NCBI GenBank assembly: GCA_963555705.1
Contig: OY743183.1
Location: 44,877,466 to 44,941,465, forward strand
Source: Ligustrum vulgare
Taxonomy: Eukaryota > Streptophyta > Magnoliopsida > Lamiales > Oleaceae
DNA: 64,000 nt
Direction: 5' to 3'
The translations under genes and the position numbers were made by a program. The notes under the pieces were generated by a model that had not been told where the DNA came from, did no database searches, and saw only the letters and a list, made by a program, of their open reading frames with translations. Shown piece after piece: positions 46,030 to 58,178 of this stretch; position 1 is the stretch's first letter, and every line of letters starts with the position of its first letter.

Positions 46030-47010
46030 AAAATTAACTAAAGTAATAATCAAAGTAAAATCATTTCCCGGCGTTCAAGTAATAAAGTTGACTTTTTGAG
46101 TCCGAGTTGTCGATCCCACGAGGAATGTATACTTCAATTACTCAAACTAGTTAATTAATTTTAACAAGGAAGTCACAAAATAAATTTTTGGGTTTTGTTG
46201 TGAATGCAAAATTTAAACAAGTAAAATCTAAAATCTAACAATAATACGGAAAATAGAATATTAAAATAGTTGGGAATCATGATTTCACTTAACAACACTT
46301 AATTAATTTGAAGTTTTGTAAATAAGATTTACTACTTAAAAATAAATGCAAGACATTAAATATAAATTCAAATACTGAATAATAAATGACAATAATCATA
46401 AATTAAAGTGCTTGAAATTAAATAGCGCAAAATACATAAATAACTAAGTGAAGTTAAACTACATCAATCATCCCAACAAGTAAAATTTAGCTATTCATGC
46501 GTTTGAAAATAAAAATAAGAATAAGCATTAAAATTAAAATCTGGATTTCAATGGAAGAATTTGAATTTGCATCGCCGATTGATTGAGTCCAGCCGCAACC
46601 TACTGCTTGAATGCGTCCAGCCTCAACCTCCCTTAGCTTGCAACCATGCTCATCCATCTCCTCCCACAACAGAAACTGAAAATGGCTGAAATTGCTTCTT
46701 TCTTTCTTGGCAGTTGCAGTCACCAGCAAGCAGTGCAGTTCTTCCTCTCTGTTTCTGGACGAGCTGAGTTCTTCCTTCCTTAATAACCAGCTCCAGCAAC
46801 AGCAGTTCCTCCAGAATCAGCACCCCCTAACCAGAAGCAACCAGCTATTGCACCAGCAGCTTCCTCAACCGGCAGCAGATCAGATGTTACTCCTTCACCG
46901 GCAGCAACAACAGCACCAGATTCCAGCAACTACTGCAGTAGCAGTTGGCATCAACCTCAGCTTAGCAGCAACAGCGTCACCAGAAGCTGCAGCAGTGTCA
47001 CCCTGCAGAA
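46030..47010 (-). repeat. Gypsy-type LTR, longer copy (5' LTR of the left element, ends approximate)
   Basis: 46335-47010 matches 40042-40740. 46030-46334 adds the LTR end region with CTCGTGGGATCGACAACTC on the minus strand, typical of Athila/Tat LTR ends. With 40042-40740 it would bracket a non-autonomous minus-strand element carrying the LOG module. The upstream boundary near 47010 merges into copia sequence and is uncertain. Confidence 0.5.
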
Positions 47011-47159
47011 ATCTTCTGGTTCCCGCTTCACCTCCTGTCTCCACGAAGCAGCAGCCTCCGTTCCAGCTTCTTCCTTAAACAGGCTGTCACCCTGCTTAGC
47101 AGCTACAACCAGCTACAGTCCCCTCTCTCAACCGTAGCTGAACCCGGGCAGCAGGTTAG

Positions 47160-49134
47160 CAGCAACCAGCTGCAGTCCTCAGCTGTGTGGCCAACAAGGT
47201 CATTCGGCCAAACGATGTCTCACCTATCGTTTTTCTCCTTGGCAAAACTCGTCCTCTTCTCCTAACTATACACCTCGGTCGTCCAATACCACTCCCACAG
47301 CTAATGTAGCCCATCTTATGGCTCCCAACACATCTCCAGATGATTGGCTACTTGATTCTGTTGCGTCACATCATATCATTAATGATCTCAACAATCTCTC
47401 TTTACACTCTAACTACACTGGCACTGATGACGTTATCATAGGTGATGGCACATGCCTTGACATTTCCCATACTGGAAAAGCTATTCTTCAAACACCAAAT
47501 AGGCAGTTTATCCTCAACAACACTCTTTGTGTTCCTAAAATGCATTGGAATCTCATTTCTGTGTTCAGTTTCTGCTATCAAAATTCCGTTTCTTTTGAAT
47601 TCTCACCAAGTTGTTTTGTTGTTAAAAATTTGCAGACAGGAGTGCCACTCTTGACAGGACTAGTTAAAGATGGAATATATGTGCTGTCACCTTCCAAGTC
47701 CAAACCAATCATTGCATTTTCTGCTGCTCTTTCATCCTTAGATACGTGGCACCAGCTTCTAGGGCATCCATCTTCGAAGATTTTAGATTTTTTAGTTTCA
47801 AATAATTTATTGTCGTTGTGGTCGGACAAAAGTCGTTTAACTCATTGTAATTCATGTCAATTCAATAAAAGTCATAAGTTGCCTTTTAGACTTAGAGCAT
47901 TTCTAGTACAAAACCTCTACAATTTATTTATTCTAATGTTTGGACATCACCTATCACTTCAACTGATGGATTTAAATACTACGTCATATTTGTTGATCAC
48001 TTCTCTAAATATGTATGGTTTTATCCATTAAAGAAAAAATTCGATGTTCATGATATTTTTATTAAATTCAAGGCACTTGTTGAAAATACTTTAAACACGA
48101 AAATTGTCAGCCTTTACACCGATAATGGTGGTGAGTATATTGCACTGTCAAATTTTCTATTTCAAAACGGAATAAATCACTTGACCACCCCACCTCATAC
48201 CCCTGAACATAATGGCTATTCTGAGCGACGACACCGACACATAGTTGAAACTGGTTTAATCCTTCTCCAACAAGCGTCAATTCCTACAAAATACTGGCCA
48301 TATGCCTTTGGTACTGCAATTTATTTAATCAACCGATTACCCAAAGTTAACTTGGATTTTAATTCCTCATTTGCCAAATTATTCAACAATACGCCAAATT
48401 TATCGAAATTACGTATTTTTGGTTGTTTGTGTTATCCTTGGTTACGCCCATATAACAATCATAAACTTGATCACAAATCTAAACCTTATGTTTTCTTTGG
48501 TTACAGTACCACACAAAGTGCATATCTATGTTTTGATCACACTACTAGTCGTCTTTATGTTAGTCGCCACGTTAAATTTGTCGAGGAAATTTTTCCTCTT
48601 TCAACAAACCCAACCCCACTCATACCAAACTTGTCCACTTCCTATTCATCCACGCCATCCTCTATTCAAAATGAAGTTAATCCCACACCTTTATCATTAT
48701 CATTTTTGAAAATTCAATCCACAACTCATACTTATCTTCCCAACCACCAAGGTGATAAAGCATATATTTCTCTACCAATTGGGACTACCAAAGTGGACGT
48801 CCCTGCATGTGATCACAATAAAAGGCAAGGTGAGAATTTAAAGTCAATCACTTCTTCTTTATCTAATTATCATTTACCTTTATCACCTTCTACTCCCACA
48901 ACTCATCTTCCCACGTTGGATGACTCCAAATCTCCTACATCATCTCCTCCAAGTGACTTTCGGTTGGCCATCACATCCTCCACCAACACTCCTAACAATC
49001 CATCCATATCACCTCACACCTTATCTTCAACCGATAATCAACGTCCAACCCGAAGATTATCCAATCTCCTCTTAACCACTCCTATTGTTAGACAAACGTC
49101 TCCACCTCCAATCCAAAAAATGATTTTATTTTAA
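47160..49134 (+). pseudogene. Copia zinc knuckle-protease-integrase remnant
   Basis: A partial knuckle (LCGQQGHSAKRC) is followed by the protease (DDWLLDSVASHH, with the catalytic DSG changed to DSV). The GAG-pre-integrase H..H..C..C finger follows (WHQLLGHPS ... HCNSCQFNK). After a frameshift near 47895 comes the integrase core (YTDNGGEY, HNGYSERRHRH, YWPYAF, LINRLP) and GCLCYPWLRPYNNHKL. A Ser/Thr/Pro-rich linker ends at 49134. Reverse transcriptase and RNase H are absent. Sequence to 49575 has a TATAAATG word and may be its 3' LTR, but no partner was found. Confidence 0.82.
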
Positions 49135-49575
49135 TTCCCAATAGTGTTTCTCCTACTGCAACCTCTGGCAGTAAACCAGTGATATTACATCAATCTGTCA
49201 CCTTGCTTCTGCTGGTTTATCCCCGGTTTTACCTTCTGTTAACCAGCAATATTAGGCTGCTGTCACCCGCCTGCAATTCCCCCTCTTTAGTTCGCTTCCG
49301 CCCGTCTGTATAAATGTATATGTATATTCTTTTTCCAGCAGCAACTTTCCAGCTATTCCTTTCTTTCCAGCCTTGCTCATCTCTTTCCAGCTATTTTGTC
49401 GCCACTTTCCAGCTTGTTTTGATAGCCCTCACTTGTGTTTTCTTATCTTCTTGCCATGCTCTTCTTCCTTTTACAGCATATGTGTTTCCAGCTTTTTCCT
49501 TTTTCCTTTTTTTTTTTTCAGCTCTTTTCATTATTGCCAGCCTGTGCTCTTCCTCTTTTATATATATAATAAATA

Positions 49576-50976
49576 CAGGGGCGGATCCAACTTAGGTCCG
49601 TACTGGCTGAAGCCCAGTGCTTGTTTGGACCAGATCTTGTAAAAAAAAAACTAGTTAATAGTTCGGCCCAAACAATTACCCAGCTCGGCCCATTTGAAAT
49701 TTACCCAAACAACTGAACAAGTGAAGCCCAACTGCCCATTTCTTCCTTTCCTATGTCATTTCGTTCATTCTCATTTCGTCCACCCCCAATCAAACCCTCT
49801 TCCGCCCTTGACTCCTCCTTCGACCTTCAGCTCCGCCACAGTCGTCCGTCGCAGTGCCACTTAGGCTTCCAAGTTCCAACAATCTAGCAGGCTAGCAGCC
49901 TCCAGACTGCAGCAGTGCAATTCCAGCACCGGGTCGCCTCACATCGTCCTCCCCTTGCAGCAGTGGCGCCACCGTCGGACTTACGCTAGACCCAGGTTGA
50001 GGACCCGAGTTTCATTAATCATTACTTCTTTAGACTTAAGTAAGGTCAAGTTCTTCAGAATCTTCACTTCTTCAATTCTTCACTTTAGAACTAAACTAGT
50101 TAACAGCTTCTTCTGACTTTTGCTGAACTGAGAACTCACTGCTTCAATATTTTAAATAATTTGTAATTGTAATTTGTAAGTTTAATGTATGTTAATATCA
50201 AATTGCAAATTTCAATTGGAGGAAGGACCAGAAAGGCAGAAAGAATTACAATTTAGAAATTTCAAATTCGGCAAAGTTGTCGTCTTGCTGAGCTTGATAA
50301 ATATCATAAATTGTAGGTGCAAGTGCAACTTCAATTGACAATTAATTTACCACTCCACTTACCAGCAAGTAGCAACAATAAAAAGGTTAGTGCCTACATC
50401 CATAACCATAAGCCATTTGATTTAATTTTAGTCCGCGAGTCTGTGATTTGTGAATGTAAGAATGTTACTGTTAGATATAATCATATAAGATAATGTTATT
50501 GGAAATTAATTTGATATTGATTATTTGTAATTTTGAATTGAGAATGTAATATTCAGATTTTTAATTTGAGAATGTGAATTTAATCATTAGATAATTTGAG
50601 AATGTGATATTGATTTTTAAATTTTAATTTTTGAATTGAGAACGTGATATTAGAGTGATAAAATGTGATTTTTAGTTTCGGTATTGATTAACTTCGTTGC
50701 AACTTAGCTGCAAAATGGAACGACGCCAATTGGGCAAGAAACCGAAACTATTGACATCCTCATTTTTCAAAAAAAAAAAAAAAAGGATCATCAACCTAGA
50801 CTGCCTAGTGACAGCACTTCGGGTCATGTAGAGGGACAACAATCTAATGAAGCAACTTCGATTCCTTCTATGCTAAATCCTTCGGTGTAACTACTATTTT
50901 TGTAATACATATAACTTTTGTTACATTAGACGTTTTAGAATTCAGCTCGGTCTAGTTGGAAATCCTGAATCGGCCA

Positions 50977-50979
<3 letters not shown>
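49576..50979 (+). mobile_element. hAT element, internally deleted
   Basis: The left terminus CAGGGGCGGATCCAACTTAGG is inverted at the right (CAGTGGCCGATTCAGGATTTC on the minus strand). Near the right end (50715-50879) is a hAT-like transposase N-terminus (MERRQLGKKPKLLTSSFFKK), soon broken by stops. The expected 8-bp duplication is unclear because the site is an AT microsatellite. Confidence 0.72.

Positions 50980-50981
<2 letters not shown>

Positions 50982-51042
<61 letters not shown>
50982..51042. repeat. (TA)n microsatellite
   Basis: About 30 uninterrupted TA units beside the hAT terminus. Length is likely variable. Confidence 0.95.
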
Positions 51043-51045
<3 letters not shown>

Positions 51046-51083
51046 TTATGTGAGGTTAACTTGATAGATAGTACAAACCATGA

Positions 51084-54000
51084 TTTTTTTCTCTCAAATG
51101 GACGAACAAGATCCTTCGGAACTATTTTTAACTCAATTTGGAATGAACATGGACATTGATAGTTCGATTAGTGAAGCAAATTCTTTGTTAGAAACAATTC
51201 CACTAATGGATACTGATAAATGGAAAGCAAAAATTGAACCTCTTCAACCTTCAGAGTTTAAACAATCAATTTTTGAACCACCAAAATTAGAGTTGAAATC
51301 ATTACGTGAGACTTTGAAATATGCATTCTTAGGAACATCTAAAACCTAGTCCGTCAGTTTGCATGCATAGAATTAATTTGGAGGACAATGCAAAATCCAT
51401 ACGTGAATTTCAAAGACGACTAAATCCCAATATGAAAGAAATTGTTATAGCTGAAGTGATCAAACTTTTAGATGTAGGCGTCATTTATCCCATCTCTAGC
51501 AGTTCAAGGGTCAGTCCTATTCATGTGGTTCCTAAGAAATCTGGCATAACAGTAATAAAAAATGATGAAGATGAACTTGTTCCCACTTGAATACAAACTG
51601 GTTGGCGTGTTTTCATTGACTACAGAAAATTGAATGATGTCATTAGGAAGGATCATTTTCCACTTCCTTTCATTGATCAAATGTTAGAAAGGTTACCCGG
51701 TCATGCCTATTACTGCTTTCTTGATGGTTATTCTGGCTATAACCAAATTCCAATTTCACCTGAAGATCAAGAAAAAACCACTTTGAAGTGTCCTTTTCGT
51801 ACATTTTCTTATCGACGCATGCCTTTTGGATTATGCAATGCACCTACTACATTTCAGGGATGCATGATGAGCATTTTTCTGATATGGTAGAACGTTTTCT
51901 TGAAATCTTTATGGATGATTTTTCTGTGTTTGGGTCAAGTTTTGATGAGTGTTTACACCATTTGAATTTAGTTTTAATTAGGTGTAAAGAGAAAAATCTT
52001 GTACTGAATTGGGAAAAATGTCATTTCATGTAATGAAATGGATTGTTTTGGGCCATGTTATTTCTGAAAAAGGAATCGAGGCTGATAAATCTAAGATTGA
52101 TTTGATTTCTAATCTTCCACCTCCAAGGACAGTAAAAGAAATTCGATCATTTTTAGTTCATGCTGGATTTTATCGACGATTCATCAAAGATTTTAGTAAA
52201 ATCTCTAGACCTTTGTGTAACTTGCTTTCAAAAAATTCACCATATGTCTTTGATGACTCATGTCTTTAAGCTTTTGAAAAGCTTAAAATGTTGTTACCCT
52301 CTGCACTTATCATTAAGTCACCTGATTGGAACATCCCTTTTGAAATCATGTGTGATGCATCTGACCATGCCATTGGAGCAGTTTTAGGTCAACGTGTGAA
52401 TAGGTTACCTTATGTGATATATTATGCAAGCAAAATCCTCACTGATGCACAACTGAATTACTCGACCACTGAAAATGAATTGCTTGCAGTTGTATTTGCT
52501 CTAGACAAATTTAGTTCTTATTTGATTGGCTCCCTAGTCATCATTTATTCTGATCATGCTGCATTAAAGTATCTTCTTTCAAAGAAGGACCCTAAACCTC
52601 GTTTGATCCGTTGGATTTTACTATTACAAGAATTTGATCTAGAAATTCGTGATAAGAAAGGTTCTGAAAATATTGTTGCTTATCATTTGTCTAGACTCAT
52701 AGTGGAATCTGTTCATCAAAGTTTTCCTATAAAAGAAGCATTTCCTGATGAAAAACTCATGTTGGTATCTCAAACACCTTGGTTTGCTGATATTGGTAAT
52801 TACCTTGTCACTAGTCATATGCCTAGTCATTGGAGTCAAAGTGATAAAACCAAATTTCTGACTGAGGTAAAGAAATGTTTTTGTGATGATCCATAACTGT
52901 TCAAATATTGTCCTGATCAAATTATCAGAAGATGTATCCCTGAAAATGAACAAAAAAATGTGATTTCTTTTTGTCATGATCATGCATGTGGAGGTCATTT
53001 TTCTCCAAAGAAAACTGCTGCAAAAAATTTACAATGTGGATTTTATTGGCCTACCCTTCTTAAGGACACTCATGTTTATTGTAACTCTTATGATCGATGC
53101 CAAAGACTAGGGAATATTTCTCGTGGAAATATGATGCCCTTAAACCCAATTCTTGTTGTTGAATTATTTGATGTCTGGGGTATTGATTTCATGGGACCAT
53201 TTCCTGATTCTTTTGGTAATTTTTACATCCTTGTTGCCGTTGATTATGTGTCCAAGTGGGTCGAAGCAATGGCATATAAGTCAAATGACCACCATGTTGT
53301 AGTGAAGTTTTTGAAAAAAAAAAACATTTTTTCTAGATTTGGCACACCACGTGCAATCATTAGTGATGGAGGAAAACATTTTTGTAAAATTGTTTTTGAA
53401 CATTTGATGAAGAAGAATGAAATCAATCATAAAGTTTCTACTCCATATCATCCACAAACAAGTGGTCAAGCAGAAATTTCAAAGAGGAAAATTAAACACA
53501 TTCTTGAAAAAACGGTTAACCCTACAAGGAAAAATTGGTTTTTAAAACTTTGTGATGCATTGTGGGCTTATCGTACTACTTTTAAAACCCCTAATGGAAT
53601 GTCTCCTTATAGGCTTGTTTATGGAAAATCATGTCATTTACTTGTTGAATTACAACATAGAGCATATTGGGCAATAAAGTTACATAATTTTGATATGCAA
53701 AAAGCTGGATCAAAGGGAAAATTGTAGTTGGTTGAACTTGAAGAGATCAGGAATGATGCCTATGAGAATGCAAAGATTTACAAGAACCGGAGAAAGTTTT
53801 TCACTTTAAATGAAAGTTTTTCACGATAAGCACATTTTGAGAAAATCATTTTTTCCAGGTCAGAAAGTACTTTTGTACAATTCTCGTTTGCATCTATTTC
53901 CAGGTAAACTACGCTCTCGATGGTCAGGGCATTTTCTTGTTCGTAACATATACCCTCATGGTGCTGTTGAAATCGAAAATCCAAAAAATGGCGATGTATT

Positions 54001-54094
54001 CAAAGTTAATGGGCAAAGACTTAAAACATTTTTGGAATTAAAAAATTTAGAAGTTGAGAACCAACTTTTGGAGGATCCTGTTATTCAGGACTGA
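51084..54094 (+). pseudogene. Ty3/gypsy pol (RT-RNase H-integrase), Athila/Tat-like, decayed
   Basis: Order: linker (PPKLELKSLRETLKYAFLG); reverse transcriptase with HVVPKKSGITVI, DYRKLND, LPFIDQMLERL, FCLDGYSGY-type block, MPFGLCNAPTTFQ and the catalytic FMDDFSVFG (about 51920); RNase H ([41 protein letters not shown]); integrase H2C2 finger and DDE core ([32 protein letters not shown]). A C-terminal part ends at 54094. Frames change near 51890 and 52030; stops lie at 51588, 52268, 52894 and 53725. Gag, protease and the 5' LTR are missing. The 3' side continues through the LOG module to the polypurine tract at 59612. Confidence 0.9.
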
Positions 54095-54392
54095 TCTATT
54101 GAACTCTAGAACTTTCAAGTGTGATATTTATTTTTATTTTTTTTTGTTTTTTTGTTTTATTTATTTATTTATTTTTATTTATTTTTATTATATTTTTTAA
54201 GTATAAATTATTTTAAAAAAAAAAAGAGTCAGATAAATTTCTCGAGCAGTGAGCGTAATCAATATTTTGATCAGCGTGCAACCGACAAACTTTCTTGAGC
54301 AGGGTAAAAGCGGTCAAATGGTAGAACTTTATGGGGTATCCTGTGAGTGGAAATGTTTCATTTGAAATTTCGTCAGACGCACTATTCTTTTG

Positions 54393-54436
54393 CTGATTGG
54401 TAGATTGAATAGTGTTGAAATTTTCTCTATATAAAC
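54393..54436 (+). promoter_or_regulatory. Promoter of the right cysteine-rich protein/LOG module
   Basis: ATTGG (inverted CCAAT, 54396-54400) is followed 27 bp later by TATATAAA (54428-54435). A pyrimidine-rich leader (CTTTCTTTCTTTGG) and the ORF at 54748 follow. The same arrangement, with a damaged TATA, precedes the left copy. This makes independent transcription of the module plausible. Confidence 0.55.
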
Positions 54437-54747
54437 GACCACTTTGAAACCTAGGCAACACACAGTTTACTACTTGAGATTTTCTTTCTTTCTTTGGTTC
54501 CACATCTCATTACTTCAGATTTTCTTTCTTTCTTCTTTAATCAACCATTAGGTATTTGTTTATTTTATTTCTTCTTGTATATTCTCTTTTTAAGTTTTTA
54601 CAATCGTGTGTTTGTTTTTGTTTTGATCTTGTTTATTTTCTTTAAAAAAAAATTAATTCTGAAATTTTAACTCTTTGAAAATATTTTCCAACTTTTCATT
54701 TCAAAGATTTGAAAAAGATCTACTTAGCCAGAAAAGAACGCTTAAGG

Positions 54748-55200
54748 ATGTTAATGTACAAAGGCATCCTAGAAGATATTCGTTGGTTAATCGAAGCAAA
54801 AGTTCGATTAGCTGGCGAATTTTCTGATCTTGGTACTAAACATATGCTTGGTTTAGGTAAGAGTAGTTTTGCAAAGAAAGGAAGAGGAAAACGTTTACAG
54901 GCTTGTTATAGATGTGCTCGATGGACCTGTAACACACAATGTCGTTCACTGGGGTACGTGTCTATAAATCAAGAAGATAAAATAGCATTCATTAAGGATG
55001 GACTGAGTAAGGAGTCTTTAGATGATATTCGACTGACTCTTGAGACGCATCCTAGTGGGCATGTACAAATGGCACTTCTTGATTTATGGAATCAATTTAA
55101 AGCTGAACAACAACGTTATAGTCTTGGGAATCTGACTGAAAAAGACCATGTTTGCCAATTTGTAAGAAAATTGGATGGGAAGCATATTCCCAACTCATAG
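54748..55200 (+). CDS. Small cysteine-rich basic protein, right copy
   Basis: From the ATG 54748 there are 150 codons; the frame extends upstream without an ATG, and the left copy suggests the original start lay about 90 bp further 5'. It begins with an amphipathic part (MLMYKGILEDIRWLIEAKVR), then a basic patch with Gly/Ser (GKSSFAKKGRGKR), a cluster CYRCARWTCNTQC (C-x2-C-x4-C-x3-C), then an acidic/hydrophobic C-terminal half. Basic patch plus close cysteines suggests zinc and nucleic-acid binding. Basic-then-cysteine order recalls the small nucleic-acid-binding proteins of some flexuous plant RNA viruses, but spacing differs. The left copy shares about 85-90% of residues. No stops in this copy. 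Confidence 0.6.
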   Translation: MLMYKGILEDIRWLIEAKVRLAGEFSDLGTKHMLGLGKSSFAKKGRGKRLQACYRCARWTCNTQCRSLGYVSINQEDKIAFIKDGLSKESLDDIRLTLETHPSGHVQMALLDLWNQFKAEQQRYSLGNLTEKDHVCQFVRKLDGKHIPNS

Positions 55201-55341
55201 AAGGTGTTTAAGTTGTTTCTAGACATAAAACCAAAGGAAGATGTGAGCCAAAATAACAACTACATGTTCATATTTGCTCTTTGATAATTTTTTTATGTTT
55301 TATTTCAGTTTTTAGGTTCAAACAAGTGACAACTACTGCAA

Positions 55342-56114
55342 ATGGATAAATGCCCAGTTCGTGTAATCAAAACTATAGGTGTATTTGGTGGATCAACACT
55401 TGGAGAGGATTTCAAATACATTGCTACAGCAGTCGCACTAGAAATGAAAATCAACGAATGAAATATGACTCTAATCTATGGAGGAGGTAGTTGTGGATTG
55501 ATGGGGTGTGTTGCACAAGCTGCACGAGTACATGGAGGGCGAACTTTTGGTGTCATATCAATCCCTCTAACAAAAGTTTCTAGAAAAACACAAGGATATG
55601 AGGTAAAAACCAAATCCATTCATATGGCCTTAATAATTACTGGTTCTGATGCTATCATTGCTTTACCAGGAGGTTTTGGCACACTAGAACAAATCTTTAA
55701 TGTAATCTCCTGGGCTCAAATGAACATGCACACTAAACCCATTGGACTCTTAAATGTTAATAATTTCTTTGATGGTTTATTAGCATTTCTTGATCATGTG
55801 ATGAAAAAAAAATTATTTCTCTTGTGGCTCAAAAAATTGTGATTGTTGAATCATCTATCGACGAGTTATCTGAGAAATTGCATACATATGTTCCATTAAG
55901 AGATCCAGACAGCGCCCAAATTAATTGGTCATTACCGGAAAGCAACATGCGAAAAAGGAACTCGGATGAGTTAGCCCAGATTGATCACTCAACACCAGAA
56001 AGCAGCAAGGGAAAAAGGAACTCAGATGAGTTAGCCTAGATTGGTCAATCAGTACCAGAAAGCAACAAGCAAAAAAGGAACTCGGATGAGTTAGATTTAG
56101 AGTTAAAATTGTGA
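55342..56114 (+). pseudogene. LOG: LOG-like phosphoribohydrolase, right (plus-strand) copy, nearly complete
   Basis: The ATG at 55342 (MDKCPVRVIKTIGVFGGSTL) is followed by YGGGSCGLMG, HGGRTFGVISIPLT, SDAIIALPGGFGTLEQ, then WAQMNMHTKPIGLLNVNNFF and a C-terminal tail of SPESSKGKR-like repeats that ordinary LOG proteins lack. One stop (55459-55461) and a frameshift in an A run (about 55805) break it. Two codons (Glu-Arg) present in the left copy before MAL are missing. The signature PGG.GT..E has Gln for its last Glu. A possible intron (GTGAGC at 55243, TTTTTAG at 55309-55315) lies between the cysteine-rich ORF and this gene. Known LOG enzymes activate cytokinin; this one is probably inactive. 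Confidence 0.85.
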
Positions 56115-56199
56115 AATGTGGAATTCTTTTTTATTTTACTCACAGCATTTTCTTCTTACTTATTTTTATATTTTTCAGGCATATCTTGTTATAGCTGCA

Positions 56200-56660
56200 A
56201 AAACCAGGTGATATCTCTTCAAATTTTTTCTTTGGTGACATTGAGGACAATGTTAGATTTTGTTTTTTTTTTTTTTTTTTGGGGGGGGGGGGGGGGATTT
56301 TTTTATGTGTATTTTTAGTTTATTGTGTATATTAATTTAATTATAGATGGATGAGTATGGAGTTATTCACTCTCAAGACGCATTCTATATTAAATTAAAA
56401 TACTTGTTATATGTGTTTTTATTTTATTTTGTATGTCATTTTCGTATTTTAATTTAATCATCGATGGCCGAGTACGGAGTTATTTACTCTCAAGACGCAT
56501 TTTATAATTAAATTAAAATATTTTGATTCAATATTAAAAAAAAAATATATGTTTGTAAAATCATTGGACATGCTTATTTTCTTAGAATGACTGAGTATGG
56601 AGAAGTTTTTACTCTGTAGATGCATTCTCTTAATAAAAAAAAAAAAAATGTGTGCTTGTG
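56200..56660 (+). repeat. Non-coding block after LOG: T/G homopolymers and three tandem units
   Basis: TTGGTGACATTGAGGACAAT (56231) followed by T17 and G15 runs resembles a polypurine-tract region. Then GAGTATGGAGTTATTCACTC-type units of about 115 bp start near 56342, 56459 and 56583. The left module has only one such unit (near 41460). Confidence 0.65.
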
Positions 56661-57292
56661 TGGGTTAGATGACCTTGCCAACAATGATGTTAGATTGTAA
56701 TCAAGTATTAAGCTTCAAATTGTGGAAAAATTGTGGGTTAGGGTAATTTATGCTTATTCATGTGAAACTTGATATTATTTGAGCACGAGATTTATGCATT
56801 GCATCATGAAGGAATGATTTAATTCAAACTGCTATTTAGGTTGAGAATATTAGGCCTTACATGCTAAATATAAATATTCATAAAAAAAATAATCCTTGAA
56901 CCAATTGTAGGATAGTTTGGAGGGGCTGCTGTAGCGATCAAGAATTTTTACGCGATTAATAATTATTTTAATAGAAAATCGTGTCACTACTATTTCACCC
57001 ATTATTTTGAAGTTAACACCGCGACGTGTTCGTCTAGCCAAGTCAAGAAATATCGAGATTTTTCGATTTTAAATTAAATGTCCGAATTTCTAAAATTATA
57101 TTATTTGAATTAATTATTCAAAGTATTATTTTCAAAAGTATTCATTTTAGTCCCTCAACTTTCAAAACATCAATTTCAGTCCTCAAATTGTAAATTTAGG
57201 GACTTAATTGGATGTTAAAATTTATTTAGACCTTAATCATGACAAATTATTTTTATTTTTGAAATTAAGAAAATATATGCAAGCATGAGAGG

Positions 57293-57650
57293 TTCCATTA
57301 TATGTAATCATGAAGAGCATAATATTTGTATAAATATGGAAAAGTATATGAATGGTTGATAAGATTCCATTATATGTAATCATGAAGAGCATAATATTTG
57401 TATAAATATGGAAAAGTATATGAATGGTTGATAAGACTCCATTATATGTAATCATGAAGAGCATAATATTTGTATAAATATGGAAAAGTATATGAATGGT
57501 TGATAAGACTCCATTATATGTAATCATGAAGAGCATAATATTTGTATAAATATGGAAAAGTATATGAATGGTTGATAAGACTCCATTATATGTAATCATG
57601 AAGAGCATAATATTTGTATAAATATGGAAAAGTATATGAATGGTGCTTTA
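57293..57650. repeat. Five tandem copies of a 72-bp unit in the solo LTR
   Basis: CCATTATATGTAATCATGAAG recurs every 72 bp. As 72 is 24 codons, it creates a long repetitive minus-strand ORF that is not a gene. Confidence 0.95.
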
Positions 57651-57878
57651 CTTTAAGAAAAGGATGTGTTAAAATTAATAGAATTGAATGATGATGTTTA
57701 CATTATGCCAACTTTACACATCTATATAAATCCATCTCTTTTACACACAACTCTACACATATACACTTATTTCCAATCTCTTGACAAAATCCACAAGTAA
57801 GAGAAATTCAAGGTGGTCAAGAAAGTTTTGGTCCATTTACTACTATACTTCATTTTAATCTTTTAACGGTAAGTATAT

Positions 57879-58178
57879 CTTATGTTTTTATGAAAAGTAA
57901 GTATGTTTTTATGAAATGTAAATATACCTTATGTTTTTATGAAAAGTAAGTATGTTTTTATGAAATGTAAATATACCTTATGTTTTTATGAAAAGTAAGT
58001 ATGTTTTTATGAAAGGTATTACCTTATGTTTTTATGAAAAGTAAGTATGTTTTTATGAAAGGTAAATACACCTTATGTTTTTAAGAAAAGTAAGTATGTT
58101 TTTATGAAAAGTAAAATACCTTATGTTTTTAAGAAAAGTAAGTATGTTTTTATGAAAAGTAAATATACCTTATGTTTT
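57879..58178. repeat. About six tandem copies of a ~49-bp unit in the solo LTR
   Basis: CTTATGTTTTTATGAAAAGT plus AAGTATGTTTTTATGAAA repeats with small length changes. Confidence 0.9.

Noticed and set aside
46692..47078. Gln-rich plus-strand ORF as copia gag
   Set aside because: Most of it lies in a repeat also found at 40042-40740, which looks like gypsy LTR on the other strand; no capsid motifs.
57237..57608. 123-codon repetitive minus-strand ORF
   Set aside because: Created by a 72-bp (24-codon) tandem repeat inside a solo LTR.
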